Assembly: GCA_947497755.1 (NCBI GenBank)
Contig: CANMHT010000003.1
Location: forward strand, 248,001 to 312,000
Source of the DNA: an uncultured Polaribacter sp.
GTDB lineage: Bacteria > Bacteroidota > Bacteroidia > Flavobacteriales > Flavobacteriaceae
Reading direction: 5' to 3'
DNA length: 64,000 nucleotides
In this document: piece by piece, positions 48,181-57,369 of the stretch
How the letters are laid out: every line of letters begins with the position of its first letter
Numbering within the stretch: the stretch's first letter is position 1
The notes under the pieces: generated by a model
What the model was told of the DNA's origin: nothing
Databases searched by the model: none
What the model saw: only the letters and a program-made list of their open reading frames with translations
Made by a program: the position numbers and the translations under genes

Positions 48181-50358
48181 ATGACCATTTCTATTTGGAG
48201 ATATAGCCATCTTATGTTGGCTATATCTTCTTCTCTTTTTATTATTATTGCTGCTGTTACAGGCATTATTTTGGCTTTTGAACCTATTTCAAATCAGCTA
48301 GAACCTTTTGCTATACAAGAATTAGAAAAACAATCTCTTGCAAAAACCATTGCTGTATTAGAAACTACTTATGATGAAGTTGTTGAATTAAAAATTGACG
48401 ACAATCACTTTGTAGAAGCTTCTGTAATCACAAAAAATGGCGATGATAAAACTTTCTTTATCAATCCTTTTACAGGAAAAGAGATTGTAGGAAAAGCGGA
48501 GAAAAAACCAATATATAGATGGGCTACAAACTTACATAGATCCCTATTTTTAAAGTCTACAGGAAGAATTATTGTAGCAGTTTTCTCTTTCTTATTAGCT
48601 TTAATTACCATAACAGGATCTATTCTTATTATAAAAAGACAAGGCGGAATACGGAAGTTATTCTCTAAAATTGTCAAAGAAAATACAGCACAATACTATC
48701 ATATTATTTTTGGAAGATGGACACTTATTCCTATACTAATCATTACATGTACAGGAGTCTATTTATCTTTAGAAAAATTTTCTTTACTTCCAGAAACGAA
48801 GATTACTCACAATTATGAATCTACTGTAAAAAGTAGTACATCAAAAATTGTAGCAAAAGATTTTGAATTGTTTAAAACCATAAACTTAAGCGATGTTAAA
48901 AGCTTGGAGTATCCTTTTTCTGAAGATGAAGAAGATTATTTTTTCTTAAAAACTACCCGTAAAGAATATTTAGTACATCAATATACAGGTAAAATCATAA
49001 GCAATCAGGATCTGTCTTTTGTAAGCATCTTGTCTAACTGGAGTTTAATTTTACATACAGGAAGGGGCACTATTGTTTGGTCAATTATATTATTATTAAG
49101 CTGTTTTGCTATCTTATTTTTTATCTTTTCTGGCTTTACTATTAGCATTAAAAGAAAACAAAAAAACAATAATTTTGTAAAAAATAAATTTCACAAAGAC
49201 AAAGCTGAATTTTTAATTTTAGTGGGCTCAGAAACTGGAAGCACCTATCTTTTTGCAAATGCTTTATACAAAGCGCTATTAAATGCAGGAAAAGCAGTTT
49301 ATATAGATTCTTTAAACAACTTTACAAACTATAATAATTTAAGGCATTTAATTATACTTACAGCAACTTATGGTGATGGTGAACCTCCAATAAATGCTGC
49401 TCATTTTTTTAAGAAATTTAAAAAATATGCGAATGATGCTCCAATAAATTATAGCATTGTAGGTTTTGGGTCTTTAGCTTATGCTAAATATTGTCAGTTT
49501 GCCTTAGATATAGATAATACATTTAAAAATTACCCTAATTATACTCCTCTCCTACCACTTAAAAAAATCAATAATCAATCTTTTAGTGATTTTAAAAAAT
49601 GGAGTTTAGCCTACTCACAAAAAATCAATACTGAGCTTACTGTAAAACAAGAAGTTCAAAAGATAAAAAAACAACAAACATTTACCTTGGTAGAGAAATC
49701 TCCAATTAACAAAGACGATACTTATTTAGTACGTTTTAAACCTAATAAACGAGTACAATTTACTTCGGGAGATTTGTTATCTATCAGACCAACAGAAGAC
49801 AATGTAGAACGTCTATATTCTATTGGAAAAATAAATAACGACATTCTATTAAGTATTAAAAAACATGAATACGGAGTTTGTTCTAACTTACTATTCAATC
49901 TTCCTACAAATGGACAATTACAAGCAAAAATTAGTAAAAATAAAGGCTTTCATCTTCCAAAAAGAAATAGAAAAATAATCTTGATTGCTAATGGAACTGG
50001 GATTGCTCCATTTTTAGGAATGCTAAATGATAAAACAACCAATATGCATTTGTTTTTAGGAATAAGAACCAACGCTTCATTAGAATTATACCAACCTTAT
50101 TTACATAAAATTTCATCTCAACACATACACATAGCTTATTCTCAAGAAAAAGAAAGAACATATGTTCAAGAAATTCTATTAGATCAAAAAGAATTGATTG
50201 CAGACGTTTTAAGCAATAAGGGAGTTATTATGATTTGTGGTTCAATTGTAATGATGAAAGGTGTGTTAAAGAACTTAGAAAAAATAACCTTAGAACAATT
50301 GAATAGTCCACTGAAAAAATTTCAACATGCCAATCAGATTAAAACTGATTGTTACTAA
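48181..50358 (+). CDS. PepSY-TM / flavodoxin / ferredoxin-NADP reductase-type membrane reductase
   Basis: PepSY-like N-term with TM helices and RSLFLKSTGR; flavodoxin FLILVGSETGSTYLFANALYKALL; reductase ERLYSIGKI, ILIANGTGIAPFLGML. Confidence 0.9.
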   Translation: MTISIWRYSHLMLAISSSLFIIIAAVTGIILAFEPISNQLEPFAIQELEKQSLAKTIAVLETTYDEVVELKIDDNHFVEASVITKNGDDKTFFINPFTGKEIVGKAEKKPIYRWATNLHRSLFLKSTGRIIVAVFSFLLALITITGSILIIKRQGGIRKLFSKIVKENTAQYYHIIFGRWTLIPILIITCTGVYLSLEKFSLLPETKITHNYESTVKSSTSKIVAKDFELFKTINLSDVKSLEYPFSEDEEDYFFLKTTRKEYLVHQYTGKIISNQDLSFVSILSNWSLILHTGRGTIVWSIILLLSCFAILFFIFSGFTISIKRKQKNNNFVKNKFHKDKAEFLILVGSETGSTYLFANALYKALLNAGKAVYIDSLNNFTNYNNLRHLIILTATYGDGEPPINAAHFFKKFKKYANDAPINYSIVGFGSLAYAKYCQFALDIDNTFKNYPNYTPLLPLKKINNQSFSDFKKWSLAYSQKINTELTVKQEVQKIKKQQTFTLVEKSPINKDDTYLVRFKPNKRVQFTSGDLLSIRPTEDNVERLYSIGKINNDILLSIKKHEYGVCSNLLFNLPTNGQLQAKISKNKGFHLPKRNRKIILIANGTGIAPFLGMLNDKTTNMHLFLGIRTNASLELYQPYLHKISSQHIHIAYSQEKERTYVQEILLDQKELIADVLSNKGVIMICGSIVMMKGVLKNLEKITLEQLNSPLKKFQHANQIKTDCY

Positions 50359-50374
50359 TCTATCAAAACCAATT

Positions 50375-50728
50375 ATGTGTCAAGCTATAAAAATCATATC
50401 TAAAGTTAAAAATGGAGAAATTACAAGATGTAATGCTTGTAAAATGTACCATTTGTCTTTTTACAATATCTATTTTGAATTTAATGAGAAACAACTTATC
50501 AAGTTTAGAAAACATATTTCTAAAATAAATCCTGATAACTGGGAAAAATCATATTCTAATTTAAGAGGAAAAAGAAAAATACCAATTCAAACCCTGCATC
50601 AAAACTTGTATTTAATTTTTAATCGTGAGGAATTAAATGAGTTAAAATCTTTGCTTTCAATTGAGACAGATTTTAAACAGCAGCTTATAGATTTAGATGA
50701 TATTGATTATAAATTGGTCCTCAATTAA
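50375..50728 (+). CDS. Small protein, DUF6686-like
   Basis: MCQAIKIISKVKNGEITRCNACKMYHLSFYNIYFEF; start at ATG 50375 preferred over the overlapping 50327 start. Confidence 0.7.
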   Translation: MCQAIKIISKVKNGEITRCNACKMYHLSFYNIYFEFNEKQLIKFRKHISKINPDNWEKSYSNLRGKRKIPIQTLHQNLYLIFNREELNELKSLLSIETDFKQQLIDLDDIDYKLVLN

Positions 50729-50738
50729 TTTCATTTTC

Positions 50739-50771
50739 TACGAATTCTAATTGAACTAATACGAATTCTAA
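50739..50771. repeat. Direct repeat TACGAATTCTAA x2 with 21-bp period (candidate LytTR operator)
   Basis: TACGAATTCTAA at 50739-50750 and 50760-50771. Confidence 0.6.
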
Positions 50772-50801
50772 AAGGCACCAAATTTTAAAGAGTTCTCCTA
50801 C

Positions 50802-50809
50802 TACTTTTG
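50802..50809 (+). promoter_or_regulatory. -7 element TACTTTTG of the VIT-VWA operon
   Basis: Matches TAnnTTTG; 30 bp downstream of the direct repeats; no good TTG -33. Confidence 0.5.
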
Positions 50810-50836
50810 ATGTATAATCATTAAAAACCTGTAGTT

Positions 50837-52993
50837 ATGAGAACTTTTATTACTTTACTTCTACTCTGCATAAGTAGTTTTACTTTTTGTCAAAAAGCAG
50901 AAAGTCCTTATTTAAAAGTGCTAACAAAAGATGCACTAATTCCGTTAAAAAGTAGCAAAGCTAACATTCAAATTACGGGTACAATTGCACATGTTCAAAT
51001 TACCCAAACCTATCAAAATTTAGGAGACACTCCTATTGAAGCCACTTATGTATTTCCTATGTCTGCAAAAGCAGCTGTACATAAAATGCAATTAGCAGTA
51101 GGCAATAGAATTACACAAGCAAAAGTTTTTGAAAAGAAAAAAGCTAAGAAAGTATATCAACAAGCTGTAAAAGAAGGAAAAAGAGCGGCAAAATTAGAAC
51201 AACATAGACCTAATGTTTTTCAAATGAAAGTAGGCAATATTATGCCTAATGAAAACATCAGTATTATCATTTCTTACACAGAAATGGTAAGCTTAGCAAA
51301 CAAAGAATATCAATTTATTTTTCCAGGAGTAGTTGGACCTAGATATACTGGCGAAAGCACTAAAAAAGAAAGTGTTTTTAATCAAGCTTATGTTCAGAAT
51401 AGTGGTAGCAATACTATTGATTATGAAATAAAAACAACAATTAATGCTGGGATGATGATCCAACATTTATCATCGTCATCTCATAAACTAAATATACATT
51501 ACCCAGATGCAAATACCGCAGAAATTGCCTTGTCGGCAGAAAATAAAAACCCATCGAATAGAGATTTTGTAATCAACTATTCATTAAGAACAAGTAACAT
51601 CAATACAGGATTGCTGTTGTATGAAGGAGAAAAGGAAAATTATTTTTCATTATTGTTAGAACCAAAAGCTACAATTCAAAAAAATGAAATTCCTGCAAGA
51701 GAATATCTATTTGTTGTTGATGTATCAGGTTCTATGATGGGATATCCAATAGAAGTAAGCAAGTCTTTATTGAGAAATTTATTAGGGGATTTAAGTAAAA
51801 ATGATCGATTTAACATCTTACTTTTCTCTGCTGACAATGCAATTTTTAAAGAAAAGTCGGTAGAGGCAAGTCAAGAAAACTTAGCTGAAGCCTTGCAATT
51901 TTTAACAGGAACTTTTGATAACTATGGATATGGGACAAGAATATTAAACGCTTTAAAAACAGGATATCAACTCCCTAGAGAGTTTCCAAATACAGCAAGA
52001 AATGTTGTAGTAATTACTGACGGATATGTATCTGTAGAAAAAGATGTATTTGAATTCATTGAAAACAATTTAAACAAAGCCAATGTATTTACATTCGGAA
52101 TTGGTAATGGTACCAACAGATATTTAATTGATGGAATGGCAAGAGTTAGTAATAGTTTGTCTTTTAATGCGAGTTCAAAAGACGAAGCATATAAAGTAGC
52201 AAAAACATTTAAAAAATACATTGCGACACCAATGCTAACACAAATAAAAATGCATAGTAACGATTTTGAAATCTATGATGTTGAACCCAAAACGATTCCA
52301 GATGTTTTTGCCGATAGACCCGTATTGATTTATGGAAAGTACAAAGGAGCACCTAAAGGTACAATTGAAATTGAAGGCTTTCAAGGAAATAAAAAATACC
52401 GTCAAACTATTAGAGTTCAAAATGGCAAATTGAGTCAGCAAAATGAAGCATTAAAATACTTATGGGCAAGAAAAAAAATTGAACGTTTAATTGATTATAA
52501 AAAGAATTTTGGAGAACAAGTAAAACAAGAAGTAATTCAACTTGGAATTCAATACAATTTAGCAACAGCATTTACCTCTTTTGTTGCTGTAGATTATGAG
52601 GTTGTTAACCAAAATGGTAGACTAAAAAAAGTAAAACAACCTTTGAATTTACCTAAAAATGTTAATCTATCTGCTGTGGGTGCAGAGGCTAAAATTACTG
52701 GAAAATCAAAATTTAGAAAGTCATTTAAAATTCATATTGAATCAATCATCAACAACAATCAAAAAAGAGCAATTAAAATGTGGTTAAAAAGTAACTATTC
52801 GGCAATTATTCGCATGTATCTAAAGAAATACAAACAAATAAGAATACATATAGATGCCAGTGGGAACATTGTAAAAATTGAAAAAGAAAAAAACAATACC
52901 TGGGTCGTTGGTAGTCAATTAAAAAGCGATTTAAAAAAGCTTCCAAATAACCTTGTAAACAATCATAAATTAGTAATAACCTTAAAACAGTAG
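50837..52993 (+). CDS. VIT domain-VWA domain secreted protein
   Basis: Signal peptide; VIT: TQTYQNLGDTPIEATYVFPMSAKAAVHKMQLAVGNR; VWA MIDAS: YLFVVDVSGSMMGYP. Confidence 0.93.
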   Translation: MRTFITLLLLCISSFTFCQKAESPYLKVLTKDALIPLKSSKANIQITGTIAHVQITQTYQNLGDTPIEATYVFPMSAKAAVHKMQLAVGNRITQAKVFEKKKAKKVYQQAVKEGKRAAKLEQHRPNVFQMKVGNIMPNENISIIISYTEMVSLANKEYQFIFPGVVGPRYTGESTKKESVFNQAYVQNSGSNTIDYEIKTTINAGMMIQHLSSSSHKLNIHYPDANTAEIALSAENKNPSNRDFVINYSLRTSNINTGLLLYEGEKENYFSLLLEPKATIQKNEIPAREYLFVVDVSGSMMGYPIEVSKSLLRNLLGDLSKNDRFNILLFSADNAIFKEKSVEASQENLAEALQFLTGTFDNYGYGTRILNALKTGYQLPREFPNTARNVVVITDGYVSVEKDVFEFIENNLNKANVFTFGIGNGTNRYLIDGMARVSNSLSFNASSKDEAYKVAKTFKKYIATPMLTQIKMHSNDFEIYDVEPKTIPDVFADRPVLIYGKYKGAPKGTIEIEGFQGNKKYRQTIRVQNGKLSQQNEALKYLWARKKIERLIDYKKNFGEQVKQEVIQLGIQYNLATAFTSFVAVDYEVVNQNGRLKKVKQPLNLPKNVNLSAVGAEAKITGKSKFRKSFKIHIESIINNNQKRAIKMWLKSNYSAIIRMYLKKYKQIRIHIDASGNIVKIEKEKNNTWVVGSQLKSDLKKLPNNLVNNHKLVITLKQ

Positions 52994-52997
52994 CACC

Positions 52998-54074
52998 ATG
53001 AAAAACACAATTAAAAGAGCAGGATTCGTAATGACATTACTACTGCTAATCGGACAATTAACAAGTTGTAAAAAAACAGTAAAAGAAGTAGAAATTGCTG
53101 ACAATGTAATTACAACTGAGGCTATCACAGAAACTGCAGTAATTAGAGAACCAATCGTTTTTATTACCGGTGTAGATAAAAGTGATAATAACTTTTACAA
53201 AAGTGCTAGACAGTATTTTATAGAAAAGGAATACGAGGTTGTAGATGATGCTTTTTCTTTAGAAGAAATCATTAACTGGTTAAATAAAAATTATGACGAT
53301 AGATTATATGGAGAAATTCATATTGTTAGTCACAGTAATCCATGGAGAGGTATGAGTTTAGAAACAGTTATTAAAGGTGATAGAATTACAGTAGCATCAT
53401 TGCAAAGAAATGCTATAGAAGGTAATTTACCAACATTGCAAAATGTAATTGCTACGGATGCTAAAATTGTTTTTCATGCTTGTGGACTAGGAGAAAACAA
53501 AGCTTTATTACAATTGTTTAAGAGTATTTTTACTACAAATAGTACTCCACAAATTGTTGCTTCTCCTTATTATGCTGTATTCGGAAGAGAATTTTCTAGC
53601 CACTATTTAGCAAAACCTTATTACGGTTTTTACCCAACTGCAAATTCGCCAGGAAATGTAGATTTATCAAAAGAATTTGCTAGAAAATACCCTGAAGAAA
53701 AAGATATTGATTGGCTGGAAACATTGTATAATGATGTAGAAAGATATGTTGGAGAAGCCTATACTTTTAAATTTAATATTCCGGTAAAATGGATTGTAGA
53801 TTTTAATGATTCAGATCAAAATGCTCCGGTATTTAAATCTCAAGAAGAAATTATGGACTGGATTGCAGAAGATGAAAACATTTCAAAAGAATTTAGCAGC
53901 TATAACATTCCATTAGAAAAATTCAGATGGAGAACATCAATCAAAGATGGAAAGTTAATTATTAAAGGAAAAACAAGTGTGGTTTGCATCTTAAAACCAA
54001 TTATTAAACCTTACGGAGATTTAGAACATGTTACTCCAGAAATAGACAACTTACGTTTGTACAATGTAGAATAA
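52998..54074 (+). CDS. Lipoprotein with putative caspase-fold (DUF4347/CHAT-like) His-Cys dyad
   Basis: Lipobox QLTSC; GEIHIVSHS ... AKIVFHACGLGEN with His and Cys 50 residues apart; 4-nt gap after VIT-VWA gene. Confidence 0.5.
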   Translation: MKNTIKRAGFVMTLLLLIGQLTSCKKTVKEVEIADNVITTEAITETAVIREPIVFITGVDKSDNNFYKSARQYFIEKEYEVVDDAFSLEEIINWLNKNYDDRLYGEIHIVSHSNPWRGMSLETVIKGDRITVASLQRNAIEGNLPTLQNVIATDAKIVFHACGLGENKALLQLFKSIFTTNSTPQIVASPYYAVFGREFSSHYLAKPYYGFYPTANSPGNVDLSKEFARKYPEEKDIDWLETLYNDVERYVGEAYTFKFNIPVKWIVDFNDSDQNAPVFKSQEEIMDWIAEDENISKEFSSYNIPLEKFRWRTSIKDGKLIIKGKTSVVCILKPIIKPYGDLEHVTPEIDNLRLYNVE

Positions 54075-54075
54075 T

Positions 54076-54105
54076 AAAAAAGGCAGAACTTAGGTTCTGC
54101 CTTTT
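54076..54105. terminator. Bidirectional terminator between the lipoprotein and protease genes
   Basis: AAAAGGCAGAAC-TTAG-GTTCTGCCTTTT. Confidence 0.85.
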
Positions 54106-54115
54106 ATTTTTGTTA

Positions 54116-57100
54116 TTATTTTATCTTTTTGAGTAAGATATCAATAGCTTTATTTAACTGTGGTGTATTGTTTTCTAAACGATCTTTAAAGTTTTTACCA
54201 ACATAAACATCAGGAGCTACTCCACTCATCTCTAAATCTTTTCCATCAAGAGTATAACATCCCCAAGAAGGTAATCTATAAAAAGAACCATCTACTAAAG
54301 AGCTACCCGTTGTAAAAATAATCCATCGGTAAGTTTCTGTACCTACAATCGTTCCTAATCCAAGTTCTTTAAAACCTGCAGCAGTCATTTCTGCATCAGA
54401 TAAAGATTGCTCATTTATTAATAATACAATTGGTTTATTTCCATAACTAAAGTTAGACTGACTCGTTAATTTTCCTTCTCTATATTTCCAGTTTAAATAT
54501 TGTTTTTGTTGTAAGAAGTTCAACACAGCATCATGTACATTACCTCCAGTATTATAACGTAAGTCTAAAATTAAGCCATCTTTATAGGCTTCACTGCTCA
54601 TTAAATCTTGATAGAATTTAGTTAACTCTCCACCTCCCATGTTTTTCATATGTACATAAGCAATTTTTTTATTCGTCTTTTTATCTACATAAGCTTGGTT
54701 ATTATCTTGCCATTCGTCATAAACTAAATTCTTTATAGTTCTATAACTTGTTGGATGCACATTCACATCAAACTCTTTTCCATTTCTACTAAATCTTAAA
54801 CTTAGTTCAGCATTAAACTTTGGATTTGTAAAATAAGATTCTCTATTCATTTTTGAGTTGATCTTATTATCGTTTACAGCAATCAATCGATCTCCTTTTC
54901 TAATATTCTTTCCTCTAACATCAGTTGGTCCGTCAGTAACTATACTTTCAACTACAAAAGGATTTTCACTGTTAAACACTATTCCAGTTGATAATGTACG
55001 AGTACCATGATAAACTTGTTCTTCTTTTCCGCTAGAATTAAATCCAAAATGTGAAGTGTTTAATTCTCCTAACATATCATTAAAAATCAATCTTAAATTT
55101 GCTCTGCTAGCTACGTATGGTAAATATTTTGCATAGTTATCTCTTAGTTTCTGCCAATTTTCTCCATGAAACTTTTCATCGTAAAAATTTTCTTCCATTC
55201 CAGCCCAAGCTTCATAATACATTTGCTCAAACTCCTCAGAAAGCGATTTATTAAAACGATAACTTATTGCTATCGGTTTTAGCTTGTTTGCTCCTAAGTT
55301 TACGGTTTGTATTGTTCCACTAGATAAGAGGTAATGCTTTTTACCAATTGTTACAAACTGATAACCATACACCGGCTTATCTCCCATTTTAACAGTCTTG
55401 TTATTTTCAAAAGGCTCCATAGTTGTTTTCCATAATTTACTACGACCTTCATCATGATTAGAAATGTACAATACATGAGTTTTATTCCCGTCTTTAATCA
55501 AAGTAATACCTCTTTGATTTCCAAAACTCGGACTGATTCTTGTAAGTCTTTCCATCAATCCATTAGGGTTAATAGATACCTTAATTTTAGATTTTTTAGA
55601 TGCTTTCTTCTCTTTTTTATCCTTCTTATCTTTCTTTACTTCCTCTCTAAAAAGCGCATTTACTTTATCTAACTTAAATGGTTTTTCGTACTTATCTAAT
55701 GCCATTTGATATACTTTAGAATTTCCATTTCCTCCACTAGGAAAACTAGGCGCTGTTCTTTCAGATGAAAAATAAATATACTTTCCATCTGCAGACCACA
55801 CAGGTCCTATTTCTGACACCTTGGTATTCGTTAAATTTAAGGTCTTTTTTGTAGTTAGATTGTATGCAAAAATATCTGCTTCGAAATCTCTATATGCATT
55901 GTACACTATATAGTTTCCATCAGGAGAAAAATATGGATCTGAATTATAGAATCCCCAAAGTTCATCTTTTACAATTAACTCATTCTTAAACGAATCTAAA
56001 TCAATAGTATAAATTTCATTTCTTCCTCTAAGATATACCCCTTTAGTTCTTTCATTATTAAGGGTTATCTGCCTATTATTTCTGCTACTTTTAGTTATTT
56101 GTTTTGTAGCAATCTTTCCATTTGCACTCGTAACAAACCAATTGTAATACCCCTTATAAGATCTAGAATACAATAGTGAGTTATTATTTTTTAACCATTT
56201 TACTTCTTGCACAGCTTCTAACGGATCTGTATTAATTTCTTTAATAAACTTTCCTTTAATATCTGAAACAAAAAGTTTTCCTCTAGAAATGAATGCTAAT
56301 TTTTTTCCATCAGGAGAAACATCAAAATAGGTAATGTTTCCTTTTACATCATAGGTTTGATTTTTCTTTATAGTCGAATTATTATTGCTATTTATTCTTA
56401 ATCTCTTAGTAGATTTTTTTGATACATCATAGATATATAATTGGTAATCTTTTCTAAACACAATCTTTTCACCATTTGCAGCAACTTTTGGCCACATAAT
56501 TGAAGTAGAAAAATTAGTCAATCTCTTTTTTACTCCATTTTCAAAAGTATATAAGTTGTATTCTCCTTTGTATTGATCTGATTGAAAATAAACTTTCCCA
56601 TTACGATCAATTGTAGCTCCAAAATCTTTTCCTCTATAACTTGTATGCTTGGTAAACTTCTTTGTTTTTTTGTTGTATGATTTTATATCTGGATTATAAT
56701 CTCCTTTGTATCTTTTTCTATGTGCAAAAACAGAACTCTCCCAAGATTCATTAAAATAAATGTCTTTTGTCTTTGGATGTTCAACTACATTGTGAACCGT
56801 ATTAAAATAATGTCCAAAAGTTCGTTTTGGCGTACCACCAGAAATAGCAACAGTAAAATTGCTCATTCTATTATCACGATCTGAAGTAAAATTGATGGTT
56901 TTACTATCCCAATTCCAAGAAGCAACCATATCTCCACTTTGATGATATGTTAATTGTTGAATCTCGCCTCCTTTTAAAGGCATAATATATACATCATAAT
57001 TACCATATTGATTGCTAGAAAACGCTAACCATTTTCCATCTGGAGAAACACTTGGATTGGTTTCTGTACCATCCATTGCTGTTAATCTAAAAGCATCTCC

Positions 57101-57259
57101 TCCATTAGAAGACACCTTCCATAAATCTCCTTCATAACTATAAATAACTTCTTTAGCATCTGGAGTTAATGTTGGTTTTAAAGTAAAAAAAACTTGTTTG
57201 TTTTGAGAATATACTGCCAGCGTGCTAAACAGTATAAAAATTCTAAAAAAAGATTTCAT
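54116..57259 (-). CDS. Tricorn protease homolog (beta-propellers + PDZ + S41 peptidase)
   Basis: Signal peptide; WD/TolB-like propeller repeats (TNPSVSPDGKWLAFSSNQYGNYDVYIMPLKGGEIQQLT); IRKGDRLIAVND PDZ; LLINEQSLSDAEMTAAGFKELGLGTIVGTET. Confidence 0.93.
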   Translation of the reverse strand: MKSFFRIFILFSTLAVYSQNKQVFFTLKPTLTPDAKEVIYSYEGDLWKVSSNGGDAFRLTAMDGTETNPSVSPDGKWLAFSSNQYGNYDVYIMPLKGGEIQQLTYHQSGDMVASWNWDSKTINFTSDRDNRMSNFTVAISGGTPKRTFGHYFNTVHNVVEHPKTKDIYFNESWESSVFAHRKRYKGDYNPDIKSYNKKTKKFTKHTSYRGKDFGATIDRNGKVYFQSDQYKGEYNLYTFENGVKKRLTNFSTSIMWPKVAANGEKIVFRKDYQLYIYDVSKKSTKRLRINSNNNSTIKKNQTYDVKGNITYFDVSPDGKKLAFISRGKLFVSDIKGKFIKEINTDPLEAVQEVKWLKNNNSLLYSRSYKGYYNWFVTSANGKIATKQITKSSRNNRQITLNNERTKGVYLRGRNEIYTIDLDSFKNELIVKDELWGFYNSDPYFSPDGNYIVYNAYRDFEADIFAYNLTTKKTLNLTNTKVSEIGPVWSADGKYIYFSSERTAPSFPSGGNGNSKVYQMALDKYEKPFKLDKVNALFREEVKKDKKDKKEKKASKKSKIKVSINPNGLMERLTRISPSFGNQRGITLIKDGNKTHVLYISNHDEGRSKLWKTTMEPFENNKTVKMGDKPVYGYQFVTIGKKHYLLSSGTIQTVNLGANKLKPIAISYRFNKSLSEEFEQMYYEAWAGMEENFYDEKFHGENWQKLRDNYAKYLPYVASRANLRLIFNDMLGELNTSHFGFNSSGKEEQVYHGTRTLSTGIVFNSENPFVVESIVTDGPTDVRGKNIRKGDRLIAVNDNKINSKMNRESYFTNPKFNAELSLRFSRNGKEFDVNVHPTSYRTIKNLVYDEWQDNNQAYVDKKTNKKIAYVHMKNMGGGELTKFYQDLMSSEAYKDGLILDLRYNTGGNVHDAVLNFLQQKQYLNWKYREGKLTSQSNFSYGNKPIVLLINEQSLSDAEMTAAGFKELGLGTIVGTETYRWIIFTTGSSLVDGSFYRLPSWGCYTLDGKDLEMSGVAPDVYVGKNFKDRLENNTPQLNKAIDILLKKIK

Positions 57260-57369
57260 AATCGATAAAAAGTTTGATTGAAAAGCGGAAGTTAATCAAT
57301 TTTAAATAGTATCTTTCTTTTAAAAATGTTAAATCCTTTATTTGGCATAATTCATGCTTAATTTTGTTC

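Noticed and set aside
50837-54074. VIT-VWA operon as an anti-phage defence system
   Set aside because: Both products have export signals, and no nuclease, NTPase or other defence genes are adjacent.
57359-57366. TAATTTTG immediately before the kinase ATG as a leaderless promoter
   Set aside because: Matches TAnnTTTG but sits 3 nt from the ATG at 57370 without a matching -33; too weak without TSS data.
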